A stretch of 64,000 nt of DNA from Pseudomonas mucoides (GTDB lineage: Bacteria; Pseudomonadota; Gammaproteobacteria; Pseudomonadales; Pseudomonadaceae), in assembly GCF_015461845.1 (NCBI RefSeq), contig NZ_JACOPW010000013.1, forward strand, positions 1-64,000, read 5' to 3'. Both the position numbers and the translations under genes were made by a program. The notes below the pieces were generated by a model, which was not told where the DNA came from, ran no database searches, and was given only the letters and a program-made list of their open reading frames with translations. Positions within the stretch are counted from its first letter, which is position 1. Every line of letters begins with the position of its first letter. Shown here piece by piece: positions 56,301 through 64,000 of this stretch.

Positions 56301-56611
56301 CCCGCTTCCTCCATGATCACGTAGTCCCAGCGACCGCCATGCTTCACGCCTGTGCGCTTGTCGGCATATGGCACTACCCATACAGGTGCAACGACATCTG
56401 GATTTCGGATTGGATAGTAGGGATCGCTTGAACCAAGTTCAGGCCTGGCGCGCAACCCTTCACGCAGCAACCGGACAGTGTCAGCGCCACCAGAGGAGTT
56501 AACCGTGTCGTAGATCTGATCCATGGTTGCACTGTTCCGGAACGGTTCTTCATCAGTTGCGCAGCCGGTGAGGGCCATTGCCAAGAAGGAAAGAAGAATC
56601 AGCTTCTGCAT
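56288..56611 (-). CDS. Conjugal transfer lipoprotein (TIGR03751-like)
   Basis: ATG 56611 gives MQKLILLSFLAMALTGCATDE, a lipobox with Cys17. The 107-residue protein continues with TMDQIYDTVNSSGGA and ends with RNPDVVAPVWVVPY followed by a Gly-Gly-Arg-Trp segment. This resembles the short lipoprotein placed between TraB-like and VirB4-like genes in genomic-island-type transfer systems (PNPD and TMxD blocks). Position in the operon, just after TraB, agrees. The role would be in the outer-membrane core complex. Confidence 0.6.
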   Translation of the reverse strand: MQKLILLSFLAMALTGCATDEEPFRNSATMDQIYDTVNSSGGADTVRLLREGLRARPELGSSDPYYPIRNPDVVAPVWVVPYADKRTGVKHGGRWDYVIMEEAGWAN

Positions 56612-56699
56612 GGTCTTTGGCTCACTCTTGTCACGTACGAGATTTGCACGCCGTGTAGTTGGAAGGCGGATTTGGATTGAAGTCATAGTGCTGGCCGCC

Positions 56700-58280
56700 T
56701 TAGATCAGGGTGTCGTACATCGAGGCGTCGATGTCGAATGGTTCGAGGGGTTTCACAACACGGATTGGCTGGTCAGTCACAAAGCGCAGTCTGATGCCCG
56801 GCTCGACTTGAATGGTGTCGACAGCAGCATCTGCTTCAGCTTCAAATCGCTCGCTGATCTTCTGGAACATCGAACCAATACCCTGGGCAACTGCTGCTTT
56901 TGTTGCGTCGCCTGTCAGTTGGCTCGTAGCACTCGAAGTGCCGTTTTGTGTAGAGCTGGTGTTGGTGAATTCCGCTGAACTCAAAGTTGTTGCATAAGCG
57001 GCTGCGGCTGCGGATGCGGCTTGCAGAGCCAGGGTTCGACCTGAAGCTTTGTCGAGCCGTCCATACACGTCTTGTTCGTTGTCCCGCATGTCTACGACGT
57101 ACCCAGTTGCCGCTACCATCTGCGCTCCGCCCGAAGCATCCCAGTAGCTCAATTGCTCAATGCGGATAAGTGCTCGGCCAGTAGAAGACGAAGAGGTTCT
57201 CCGGCCCGAGCAAAGACCCATAAGGTGGGCAGTACCAATGTCGCGCTCTACGCCATTCGGTCCGTGAAATATCCCGTGAACTGGAAGAACAACTGGGCGG
57301 GCTGGGATCTTTGAAGAGTCTGAAGCGCCCGGGGCGTTAGCGCCGATAGGGCAGCTGACGCCGTGCAAAGTTGTGACCTCAACAAAGGAAAAAGCCTCGA
57401 CGGTGTAGGTATCTTGAGCTTTCTTCTTCGCGGCAGCCTCTTCCGCAGTTAACCCGGCTGGCTGAGCAGCAGGTTGGCCTGAGCTTTGAAACGCTTGGTT
57501 GTTCTGCTGGGCAGTGTTGGGTTTGCCATATACGTCATTGAACTGAGCGTTCAGGTTTTCGTTGTTGGTCTGTCCTGTTTGGTTGCTTGGGGTCGGCGCA
57601 GACATGTCATTGAAAAGGGATGTTTCTGACTGCGTGCCTGGGCCACCACCACTCTTACCCTGGAAGCTCGATTGAGTCTGCGCCTGAGTTTGAACTGGCG
57701 GGGCAAGCAGAATGTAGTTAGGACCGTATTGGCTTGTTACCGGTGTTGTCATTGTCGACGGCAGTGCGGCAGGACCCAAATCAAGGTCTCCGTCGAACGA
57801 TAAGCCACCCGATGGAACTTTTAGACCCTGAACACCCGGCATGTCAGGAATCGTATTTGTGGTTTTGTCCTTTGCATTAATAGCGGCGTACAGGTCGTCA
57901 ACGCCTTTCTTTTGAAGGTCGGCGATCTTCTCGCTCAACGCCCTCGTTTGGGCATTGTTTTGCTGTTGCATCTCACGCAATTGCTGATCGCGGACTTTAT
58001 CCGCTTTGATCCGCTCAGCTTCCCCGCGATTAGCGTCGGCTTGCATGGCCTCAAGTTGCTTGCGGAACTGTGTGAGTGCCGCATCTTTGTCTTGGGCAGT
58101 GATTTGATTGACGCCTGCAGGGCCCGCCTCAATTGCTACCGGCGTCGACTTACCAGTAACAGGCGCAGTGCTTGAACTGTCCGACCACTTGCCGAAGAGG
58201 AACATGGCGCCACCAACGGCAGCGAAGATCCAAAGAAGCTTTTTGTTAGGTCCTGATGGTCTCGGATTCGAATCACTCAT
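56700..58280 (-). CDS. TraB/VirB10-like channel protein
   Basis: This 526-residue protein has a cytoplasmic Lys-rich N-terminus, one membrane helix at about 13-30, a coiled coil with many Gln and Asp (70-130), a Pro/Asn/Gln-rich linker (150-280) and a C-terminal VirB10-type beta domain (300-500), with HLMGLCSGRRTSSSSTGRA near residue 365. TraB spans the periplasm and joins inner and outer membrane complexes. Position and architecture agree with F/GI-type TraB. It overlaps the TraK stop by four bases. Confidence 0.75.
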   Translation of the reverse strand: MSDSNPRPSGPNKKLLWIFAAVGGAMFLFGKWSDSSSTAPVTGKSTPVAIEAGPAGVNQITAQDKDAALTQFRKQLEAMQADANRGEAERIKADKVRDQQLREMQQQNNAQTRALSEKIADLQKKGVDDLYAAINAKDKTTNTIPDMPGVQGLKVPSGGLSFDGDLDLGPAALPSTMTTPVTSQYGPNYILLAPPVQTQAQTQSSFQGKSGGGPGTQSETSLFNDMSAPTPSNQTGQTNNENLNAQFNDVYGKPNTAQQNNQAFQSSGQPAAQPAGLTAEEAAAKKKAQDTYTVEAFSFVEVTTLHGVSCPIGANAPGASDSSKIPARPVVLPVHGIFHGPNGVERDIGTAHLMGLCSGRRTSSSSTGRALIRIEQLSYWDASGGAQMVAATGYVVDMRDNEQDVYGRLDKASGRTLALQAASAAAAAYATTLSSAEFTNTSSTQNGTSSATSQLTGDATKAAVAQGIGSMFQKISERFEAEADAAVDTIQVEPGIRLRFVTDQPIRVVKPLEPFDIDASMYDTLI

Positions 58281-59071
58281 TTGCTCTTCTCCGATACGAT
58301 GAAGAGCAATCCACGATGTGAATCACCGTAGACTTCAGATATATATTCGGGGGATGGACCTAAAATGTGAGAAGTCGGTAGCATCGCTACCTGGCGAGCC
58401 GTTCCGATTGAGTCCACCACTGCCTTGTTTGAGTAGTCGATCTGGTCGATTGCAAGCTTGAATGCAGTGCGGCCACGATTAACCACCTCGTAGGTGGTGC
58501 CGACATATGTTGGTCCGATAACTTGGGATTGGAGTGAAAACTCGACAGAACCCTGGCGGAAAACAACACGTTGCTCTTTAGTGAGCTTTGAAAAGTTATT
58601 TTTACGGTACCCATTTGGAACTGTTCCATCGAACAGGTAGTTCATTAGTCCCTTGACGCGACCTTTACCATCCTTTGCCAGCTGGGAGCGATCAACTGGT
58701 GCTTGATGCGAAATCGTCACCAAGCTATCTGCGCAGCCAGGGCGGGCTATCAAATTGACTTGATAGGATTGACCAGAAGGACCATCTACAGTTACTAGGC
58801 CAACGTATTGCCCGTCTGTAGTATTGAAGGCTAATTTGTTTTTTATCGGCGTTGGGAACAGCTCAAGGCCAACAGGTTGTTCACGGTTCACACCCAAAAG
58901 ATATGTTTCGGGAAAAACTACCTCGGCCCGTTGGTTGTCGTTCGAAATATAAACATCAATTGGTGAATTTTCATAAATAACTGAACGTGGGGAACGGTTG
59001 CATTCCTCATCAGCAAAAACGGGTGAAGCAAAGGCTACGGCAACCATCGCAGCCAGAATTGTTTTTTTCAC
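58277..59071 (-). CDS. TraK-like periplasmic protein
   Basis: The 264-residue product has a signal peptide (cleavage near residue 20, VFA-D). The mature part is beta-rich and begins with Cys-Asn-Arg and a VYISNDNQRAEVVFPE stretch typical of VirB9/TraK-type N-terminal beta domains, with a Cys in RPGCADS at about residue 135. F TraK is the VirB9 counterpart of the outer-membrane core complex. It overlaps TraE by four bases upstream and TraB by four bases downstream. Confidence 0.7.
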   Translation of the reverse strand: MKKTILAAMVAVAFASPVFADEECNRSPRSVIYENSPIDVYISNDNQRAEVVFPETYLLGVNREQPVGLELFPTPIKNKLAFNTTDGQYVGLVTVDGPSGQSYQVNLIARPGCADSLVTISHQAPVDRSQLAKDGKGRVKGLMNYLFDGTVPNGYRKNNFSKLTKEQRVVFRQGSVEFSLQSQVIGPTYVGTTYEVVNRGRTAFKLAIDQIDYSNKAVVDSIGTARQVAMLPTSHILGPSPEYISEVYGDSHRGLLFIVSEKSK

Positions 59072-59700
59072 TGAGCAATCTCCTGAGTTTGCAGATCGTC
59101 AGCGACGATGGCCCACTCGAAGTATTTCGACTGTTTGACAGGTTTCATCAGAATTCGGACGTTGAACTTGGCCTTGCCGAAGACAGTATTTAGCGTCGCG
59201 CGGTAGCGCAGCGCCTGGAAGGTCACAATATAACCTTGGGGTGTAGTTTCAATTTTATACGGCGAAGTTCGAACAAAAACCTGGGTAATCTGTTGCTCAG
59301 ATGATTGCTTTGCAACCAACTTAAGAGTCTCTTCCTGAACAGCGCGGAACCGAGGCGACATTAGACGCAAGGCTTCATTTGCATTGCTAAACGAAGAGTC
59401 CGGCGTGAAGTTATAAAAATTGTCAAGAAAGACAGAAGTAAAAGCGATGATGTGCCGCTCAGGAACTTCATTTTCGCTTACGAATACACCCTCTGCGTTC
59501 GGGTATCCGTACATGACCCGCTGGCCCTGTAGTTCAACGTTCACATCCTGAAGATGATTGTTCCAGTTAATAAGGTACACAATGACCCCTGTCAGGATCA
59601 CAGTGACTGCAATGAATGCAACGTTGATTCTGCTTGCCCTCAACTCACCCCGACCGAGCAGGTTGAAGTATCCAAGCGGTACGCCGTATTTGTCGCTCAT
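59068..59700 (-). CDS. TraE-like inner-membrane protein
   Basis: ATG 59700 (MSDKYGVP) opens a 210-residue protein with one membrane helix (about 28-48, AFIAVTVILTGVIVYLI) and a soluble VirB8/TraE-type periplasmic domain: NEVPERHIIAF, then helices and four beta strands. It overlaps TraK by four bases and follows TraL by two. TraE-like proteins are required for channel and pilus biogenesis. The family placement rests on order and topology. Confidence 0.7.
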   Translation of the reverse strand: MSDKYGVPLGYFNLLGRGELRASRINVAFIAVTVILTGVIVYLINWNNHLQDVNVELQGQRVMYGYPNAEGVFVSENEVPERHIIAFTSVFLDNFYNFTPDSSFSNANEALRLMSPRFRAVQEETLKLVAKQSSEQQITQVFVRTSPYKIETTPQGYIVTFQALRYRATLNTVFGKAKFNVRILMKPVKQSKYFEWAIVADDLQTQEIAQ

Positions 59701-59702
59701 TC

Positions 59703-60086
59703 TTAAGGCTCGTATCGGTTGCAATAGGTAGGGGAGGGGAGCAGGCCAACCTCTAACCAAAGGTTGGTTAGGAATCTGTTGAGTGCCCGAGCAACCTTTC
59801 TGACAGCTGGGTACATCGTCGCCAGGTCGCCGCTTTCAAGTTGACCCATAACAATGCTCAGTCGCAAAACCATGTGACCTGGAGGTGTATTTGCAGTAAG
59901 CCGTTTGTAGAGCCACAAACAGAAGCAACCCACAGCAAACGCATAAAAGGGGTCGTCCATGATGTTGTTCGCGATCGCCATCGGGATCATCCAAAACAAG
60001 AGGTCCTCTTTCTCTACTCCGCCAAAATTCAGCGGGGAAGTTGCGTACGCGTAAGTGTCGCTTTCTGTTGTGGTTCTAAGGTGCAT
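59703..60086 (-). CDS. TraL-like small membrane protein
   Basis: The 127-residue protein has two hydrophobic segments (about 31-45 and 52-64) between polar ends, the usual TraL plan, but is longer than F TraL (about 90 residues) because of an extended C-terminus. TraL takes part in pilus assembly. It lies two bases upstream of TraE on the same strand and 15 bp downstream of the pilin-like gene. Confidence 0.65.
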   Translation of the reverse strand: MHLRTTTESDTYAYATSPLNFGGVEKEDLLFWMIPMAIANNIMDDPFYAFAVGCFCLWLYKRLTANTPPGHMVLRLSIVMGQLESGDLATMYPAVRKVARALNRFLTNLWLEVGLLPSPTYCNRYEP

Positions 60087-60101
60087 GGCTTATCTCGTTA
60101 C

Positions 60102-60485
60102 CTAGGTCGTAGCGAAGTTGGTGAAACCAGCCCATGTAGCTACTTGGGTGATCGCTTTTTCGCCGAATAGGCAAATGAGGAACACGCAGACAGGGATCCA
60201 CCACCACTTACCACCAAGGAAAAAGATGGAGAACAATAGGCAGCCGATTGAGAGCCACAGCCCCCACCCTGCTGCGGATTTCCACCAGCCTTGAAGGCTG
60301 GTGTTCGTGTTTTTTGTCAGGGACGCATCTGGGCCAAATTGACCGTTCCAGGCTGTACCGTCGGCTGCATGAGCCATCTCAGGTATCAGAAATAGAGCAG
60401 CAACAGCGAGCAGCAGAAACAAGCTGGCCATGAACCGCCTCATTTCCTCCATGCGTACGTTATGGGTGATTCCAGTGACGGTCAT
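60102..60485 (-). CDS. Candidate pilin (TraA/VirB2-like) with long leader
   Basis: The 127-residue product is read from ATG 60485, four bases after the previous stop. It has a leader of about 40 residues with a positively charged part (MRRF) and a hydrophobic core ending in MAHA-ADG, close to the long TraA leader. The mature 86-residue part has two hydrophobic helices (GWGLWLSIGCLLFSIFFLGG and WIPVCVFLICLFG). Pilus subunits of F-type systems are two-helix proteins of this size. It would be cut, inserted in the membrane and assembled. Confidence 0.6.
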   Translation of the reverse strand: MTVTGITHNVRMEEMRRFMASLFLLLAVAALFLIPEMAHAADGTAWNGQFGPDASLTKNTNTSLQGWWKSAAGWGLWLSIGCLLFSIFFLGGKWWWIPVCVFLICLFGEKAITQVATWAGFTNFATT

Positions 60486-60489
60486 CGTC

Positions 60490-60840
60490 TCAATCTCCGA
60501 GTCGAGGTGGGGTAGTAAAGAACTGCCCATCAGGTGTTAGCTCCTGATACCGAAGGCGTTTCTTCTCCGGGCGCAGGACAACGTTGATGGTTTCTTCCAC
60601 GGGCCTGACCTGGCTCAACATTCGAACCAGATCCAGTCCAGGAAGGGGGTGGGAGGCCTCGGCTTTTTTCAGTTCATCTTGAGCAAGGCGCAGTGCCTGA
60701 GCAGCGCTCGCGAGGTGCTCAATTGCGATCTGATACTTCGGATCGCGCTGGTCGATGACGTATGAATCGCTCGCATACTCAGAAGCCACAGCGTTAAACG
60801 CAGAGACTGAAATGCAGATGGCTAGAAAGACGGCTTTCAT
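60490..60840 (-). CDS. RAQPRD-like exported transfer protein
   Basis: ATG 60840 follows GGAGAACCC. The 116-residue product has a signal peptide (cleavage near residue 19, AVAS-E), then a helical Ala/Leu-rich stretch EHLASAAQALRLAQDEL and an RLRYQELTPDG segment. The plan resembles the RAQPRD-type proteins of integrative conjugative elements, which lie at the same place, before the pilin gene. The exact family motif is not clear. The gene lies just after a terminator, so its transcription may start there or read through. Confidence 0.5.
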   Translation of the reverse strand: MKAVFLAICISVSAFNAVASEYASDSYVIDQRDPKYQIAIEHLASAAQALRLAQDELKKAEASHPLPGLDLVRMLSQVRPVEETINVVLRPEKKRLRYQELTPDGQFFTTPPRLGD

Positions 60841-60898
60841 GAGGGTTCTCCTTTCACTAAATAGTGGAAAGGGAGTGCCCCATTTCGGGATGTTTTCC

Positions 60899-60929
60899 AA
60901 AAAAAAACCCGGATTGCCCGGGTTTTTTC
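60899..60929 (-). terminator. Strong Rho-independent hairpin within the transfer operon
   Basis: AAAAAAACCCGG and CCGGGTTTTTT arms around ATTG have long A/T flanks. It lies between 60932-61273 and 60490-60840, so the genes from the RAQPRD-like one onwards may form a separately controlled unit or depend on antitermination. Confidence 0.85.
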
Positions 60930-60931
60930 AA

Positions 60932-61273
60932 TCAGTCGCGACGTGTACGGCCGGCAAGGGCAATGATCCAGCGGCGAGAACGGTGAAACATCGCTAGCAG
61001 GAGTCTGCCGAAGAATTTGAAGAGGTCGGCTGTGAGCAACGTCAGGACGTTCTGTACAAAGGTGAACACCATGCGGAAAACACCACTCACAACCAGGCTT
61101 GTCACTCCTCGTGTCGCCGGGAAGGCAAGACCCAGCCCGATAATGAACAGCACAATTCCGATGTAGCCCCAGATCCCTGCGCGCTGGATGTGGAATTCCA
61201 TAAGGTTCAAGACCCACTCTACAATCCCCTCCAGGCTGTAGTCCCAGTTCTTGATCCGTTCAAGCCATGTCAT
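60932..61273 (-). CDS. Small membrane protein upstream of the hairpin
   Basis: The 113-residue product has two hydrophobic segments (about 36-52 and 60-76) and a basic C-terminal tail (RSRRWIIALAGRTRR). The N-terminus is aromatic and amphipathic. Such small membrane proteins stand after the coupling protein in genomic-island-type transfer clusters. It lies 39 bp downstream of the TraD-like gene. No function is known. Confidence 0.6.
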   Translation of the reverse strand: MTWLERIKNWDYSLEGIVEWVLNLMEFHIQRAGIWGYIGIVLFIIGLGLAFPATRGVTSLVVSGVFRMVFTFVQNVLTLLTADLFKFFGRLLLAMFHRSRRWIIALAGRTRRD

Positions 61274-61312
61274 AGAAACCCCCTTAAAAGATTCTGCATG
61301 CGAAATGTTTTG

Positions 61313-63115
61313 TCAGACGTCGCCCAGAAGCCTGCGGTTGAAATCGGTAAAGTCTTTCCAGGCATTGATGCCTGCCCGCCCGCGGGAATGTCGTCGCGTC
61401 AGTTTCATATCTCGGAAATGTACGTTCGGGAAACTGCTGCGGACCATTGGCATTCGAACCCTGTAGGTACCAGATTTTGCGATGATAATTCCGTCGCCCT
61501 GGTCGAGGGTTTGGAAGTCATCAGGCTGAAGTAGGTCTTCACGGGTCGCCTTAGCACCTACACTGGAACTCGCTCCCGTGTTTTCATTTGAGATGAGGCC
61601 TGACTGCTCTGTGCTATGGCTGGCACCGGAGCTAGTGGCGGAAGTCTCCTGCTCAAATTTCCTGAGGGTTGTGCCGGCAAGTTTGCAAGCGAAGGCTCTT
61701 GTTTCAGCATCCCTGATGTCGCAGTAGACGTGAGTCCAACAGTTACCCAGCACCATCTCCACGAATGGTGCAGATTTTTGCTGAAGGAAGCCGACACCCT
61801 GGAAAGCAATGATGATTGGTACGTTTGCACTTCGAGCAAGCTGGAAAAGGGTGATCTGACCTTCCTCCGCGAACGAACCATATTCGTCAAAGATCGCTGG
61901 GCAGATCATTAAAGGTTTCAGCTTAAGAAGCTGGATCTCACCGATAGCACGGGCCAGGTCGGAGATGAATAGCTTGCCCATCAGCTCAACACCGTCTTTG
62001 TCGGCGAGAGCCGACATGGACAGCACAACCACCTCGCCATTGAGGATGGCGTCTTTCAGGTCAACATCAGGGCTATAGGTGTTAACAATGCGTGAGTATT
62101 CTGAATGCGCGAAGGCAGAAAGTTTTGAGATAGCGCCCTGCAGCATGGTCTTGAAGCTTTTACGATTCCACTCCTGTTTTTCTTCGTCGTACCAGTAGCG
62201 GAGGTAGGAAAATAGGAACTCTTTCCCGTCCTTGTGAGCATCTGAGTCAGACTCTCGAATCGATTTCACGTATCGCAGGAGGATATTGAAATCAGAGAGG
62301 ACTGCGATTAGATCCTTAATGTGGAATGCAGGCTCACCAGGTTGAAGCTTCATGCATAGGATTGCTGCAGACAGTGAGTAGCGGTTTACGTCAGTCCAGA
62401 ACTCCTCTTTTGACGCGGCTTGCATCTTCATCGCTGTCGATAGGGTGGCGCGAACGCCGCCGGCGAAGAATGGGTTGTAAGTGTGGCTGATCTCTGGGAA
62501 CTCGAAGGATATGAGCTTGAACTGGTCCAGCCTGCCAGCGGCTTCCATCATTGCGTAGATTGCACCCGACAAATCAGAATCAGCCTTGGCCTCGACCAGC
62601 AGTAGGCCTGCCCCTTTTTTGATTTGTTGTTGGGCGATTGCGAGGATGAGTTCGGTCTTCCCGGTCCCGGTCGCGGCGAGCAGCGCCATATGCCTTGTCA
62701 TGATGTCGTCTGACAGCATGAAGGGGATCATTCCGGGGTATGCCTCGATTAGCGACTGACGCACATCGTCGGCGCTTGCGATACCCTTCGCGTTTGAGAC
62801 CGCATCTACACGTTCCTTCCATTCCACCCATGGCATGGTTTTGCCTAAGAAGGTTGAGCGCTGGAAGTCGCAATCGGGTATGTCAGTCTGTGTGTAGCTA
62901 CGGTCCCAAACCAACGGAGTCACTGCCTCCTTGTCCTTCCGATCAAGGTACAGAGTCCATACAGCACAGCCCACAGCAATGCCGATTGCGAGTGGCAGAG
63001 GCACAAAAGGGATTGCAGCTCCTACAAGCGGGAGACTCAACGCAACATTGCGGGCCTGCTGTGTTTTCAGCTTCGCCCGTTCCTGTGCCTCGAGTCGTGC
63101 AGATCTGATCGCCAT
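61313..63115 (-). CDS. TraD/VirD4-like coupling ATPase
   Basis: This 600-residue protein has two hydrophobic segments near residues 25-55, a P-loop AATGTGKTE at about 147-155 (Lys153) and a Walker B ICPAIFDEYGS near 409. It is of the TraD/TraG/VirD4 family that brings the relaxase-DNA complex to the secretion channel. It is somewhat shorter than F TraD (about 715 residues), lacking the C-terminal relaxosome-interaction extension. It stands first among the transfer genes seen here and is read towards the pilus genes. Confidence 0.85.
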   Translation of the reverse strand: MAIRSARLEAQERAKLKTQQARNVALSLPLVGAAIPFVPLPLAIGIAVGCAVWTLYLDRKDKEAVTPLVWDRSYTQTDIPDCDFQRSTFLGKTMPWVEWKERVDAVSNAKGIASADDVRQSLIEAYPGMIPFMLSDDIMTRHMALLAATGTGKTELILAIAQQQIKKGAGLLLVEAKADSDLSGAIYAMMEAAGRLDQFKLISFEFPEISHTYNPFFAGGVRATLSTAMKMQAASKEEFWTDVNRYSLSAAILCMKLQPGEPAFHIKDLIAVLSDFNILLRYVKSIRESDSDAHKDGKEFLFSYLRYWYDEEKQEWNRKSFKTMLQGAISKLSAFAHSEYSRIVNTYSPDVDLKDAILNGEVVVLSMSALADKDGVELMGKLFISDLARAIGEIQLLKLKPLMICPAIFDEYGSFAEEGQITLFQLARSANVPIIIAFQGVGFLQQKSAPFVEMVLGNCWTHVYCDIRDAETRAFACKLAGTTLRKFEQETSATSSGASHSTEQSGLISNENTGASSSVGAKATREDLLQPDDFQTLDQGDGIIIAKSGTYRVRMPMVRSSFPNVHFRDMKLTRRHSRGRAGINAWKDFTDFNRRLLGDV

Positions 63116-63215
63116 GTACTGTTATCCCGCGTGCTGGAGTGTGAATTGTGGAATGAGCTCAGGCTGAGTTGTACTCACCCCATGCATGAGGGGACCCGGC
63201 CAGTAGGAGGTCGCA

Positions 63216-64000
63216 TTACTTCTGCGGCGGGTCAATTTGATCGCCATCGGTGGCCATCCATTTCGAGAGTGATGACCTCACCCGTGTGGGCTCATCGCCA
63301 GGAAATGAATCTGCAATACCGTCTAGCTCGCCTACCAAAATCAATGATCTTTTTGCACTGTTCAGGAGGGTCGAGAGAAGTTCGGCATTGAACAGCCCCA
63401 TGTGCTCCTTGAGCACGATCAGGATTACAAACTCGTAAACTCGACCGCGCGCAAATTTTGGTGTCAGTACACCGCCGTGAAAGATGTTGAGATTCCGCTT
63501 GAGGTCGATCACCGCTGAGTTTCCCGAGCGGGGCGTGGCAAGCATTCTTTCGCCAGAAAGTTCAGTGGCCTCGAAAATAGAGAAGGCAGGGTGTTCCAAA
63601 GAGAGAGCCTGGTGCACTAACACAGGCATGCCCTTAAACAATGCTCGTCCATGAAAGTCGACCGGGTCATCCTTACCAACGAATTCATGGGCGATCGAAC
63701 GAGTAAGCCAGGAAACTGCATCAGTACCTGGGACCTCTGCGTGCTGGCGCGCCACGACAGGTTTGATGTCGTGCAATGGGGATATTTGGCATGAGCCAGA
63801 CAGCTCACGGAGCAGCACATTCACCACATCAGGAATGCTCTCTCGTGGCGTATTGAGCCAACTGATGGGCTTGCTAGGATCAAAACTGTCATCAGGCTTA
63901 ATCGATCCCGACCACACGTCCTTTGCTGCTTTTCGCTGTTCAGTACGGGCCGGCAGCCAGAAACTGGCGATGAATGTTCGAATTTCTGGCACTTTGGCCA
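63216..64000 (-). CDS. Unrecognised protein cut by the window end
   Basis: The reading frame is open to the window edge, so the start probably lies beyond 64000. A GTG at 63992 is possible but lacks a seen ribosome site. The visible 258 residues are mixed alpha/beta, with an HGRALFKGMPVLVHQAL segment and a basic strand region RGRVYEFVILIVL. Located directly upstream of the coupling protein gene, it may be part of the relaxosome (a relaxase or accessory), but no relaxase motif is visible. Confidence 0.45.
   Translation of the reverse strand, partial: AKVPEIRTFIASFWLPARTEQRKAAKDVWSGSIKPDDSFDPSKPISWLNTPRESIPDVVNVLLRELSGSCQISPLHDIKPVVARQHAEVPGTDAVSWLTRSIAHEFVGKDDPVDFHGRALFKGMPVLVHQALSLEHPAFSIFEATELSGERMLATPRSGNSAVIDLKRNLNIFHGGVLTPKFARGRVYEFVILIVLKEHMGLFNAELLSTLLNSAKRSLILVGELDGIADSFPGDEPTRVRSSLSKWMATDGDQIDPPQK

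Noticed and set aside
63980..63995. Plus-strand TTTCTGGCACTTT near the window end
   Set aside because: It lies in the coding frame of the partial gene, on the strand opposite to all other copies, and the region of the hexamer is outside the window.
1..64000. CRISPR array, tRNA or integron attC sites
   Set aside because: No regularly spaced repeats, cloverleaf-type sequences or attC-like paired boxes were recognised by eye; a dedicated scan was not possible.

Overview
The window is part of a large conjugative element, a megaplasmid or an integrative conjugative element, from a Pseudomonas-like gammaproteobacterium. This rests on moderate-to-high GC, canonical GGAG-type ribosome binding sites, an IS3-family OrfA start of a kind common in pseudomonads, and a mating-pair-formation cluster whose order (coupling ATPase, small membrane protein, RAQPRD-like protein, pilin-like protein, TraL, TraE, TraK, TraB, lipoprotein, VirB4) matches F-type and genomic-island-type conjugation systems. 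No rRNA, tRNA, CRISPR array or core metabolic gene was recognised. The host assignment is an inference.

Layout. (1) 1-118: end of an IS3-like insertion sequence that truncates the neighbouring gene. (2) About 120-30900: an accessory region of some 45 mostly small, mostly unrecognised genes, nearly all on the minus strand. Seventeen transcription units here begin with almost the same promoter-like element: TTCTGGCAC, then an exact 17-bp gap from TTCTGG to a hexamer with fixed A at position 2 and T at position 6, then a start codon 26-55 nt further on. Several of the genes form paralogous families. Recognisable members include a DUF262-like protein, a transglutaminase-fold protein, a GNAT-like protein, an N-terminal-nucleophile hydrolase joined to a membrane domain, a AAA ATPase behind a nested palindrome, tandem helix-turn-helix repeat proteins and a membrane protein with ten DnaJ-type CxxC knuckles. 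(3) 31060-32613: a diguanylate cyclase with receiver and GGEEF domains. (4) 32674-36948: a five-gene minus-strand operon with a putative HTH regulator and a DnaG-like primase. (5) 37000-39755: sparse DNA with a small plus-strand gene and a MerR/excisionase-like HTH gene. (6) 39756-42459: a plus-strand partition operon with a ParM/StbA actin-like ATPase. (7) 42456-44697: a minus-strand operon of a lipoprotein and three unknown proteins. (8) 44858-64000: the type IV secretion operon (TraG, TraH, TraF, TrbC, lytic transglycosylase, a SprT-like metalloprotease, a PilP/TraP-like protein, DotC-like and DotD-like proteins, VirB4, TraB, TraK, TraE, TraL, pilin, RAQPRD-like, TraD), ending in a gene cut by the window edge.

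The backbone genes (4, 6, 8) would replicate, segregate and transfer the element. No relaxase, oriT, replication initiator or VirB11 was recognised. The strongest candidate for something undescribed is the dispersed promoter array of the accessory region, which looks like a coordinately controlled regulon carried by the element.
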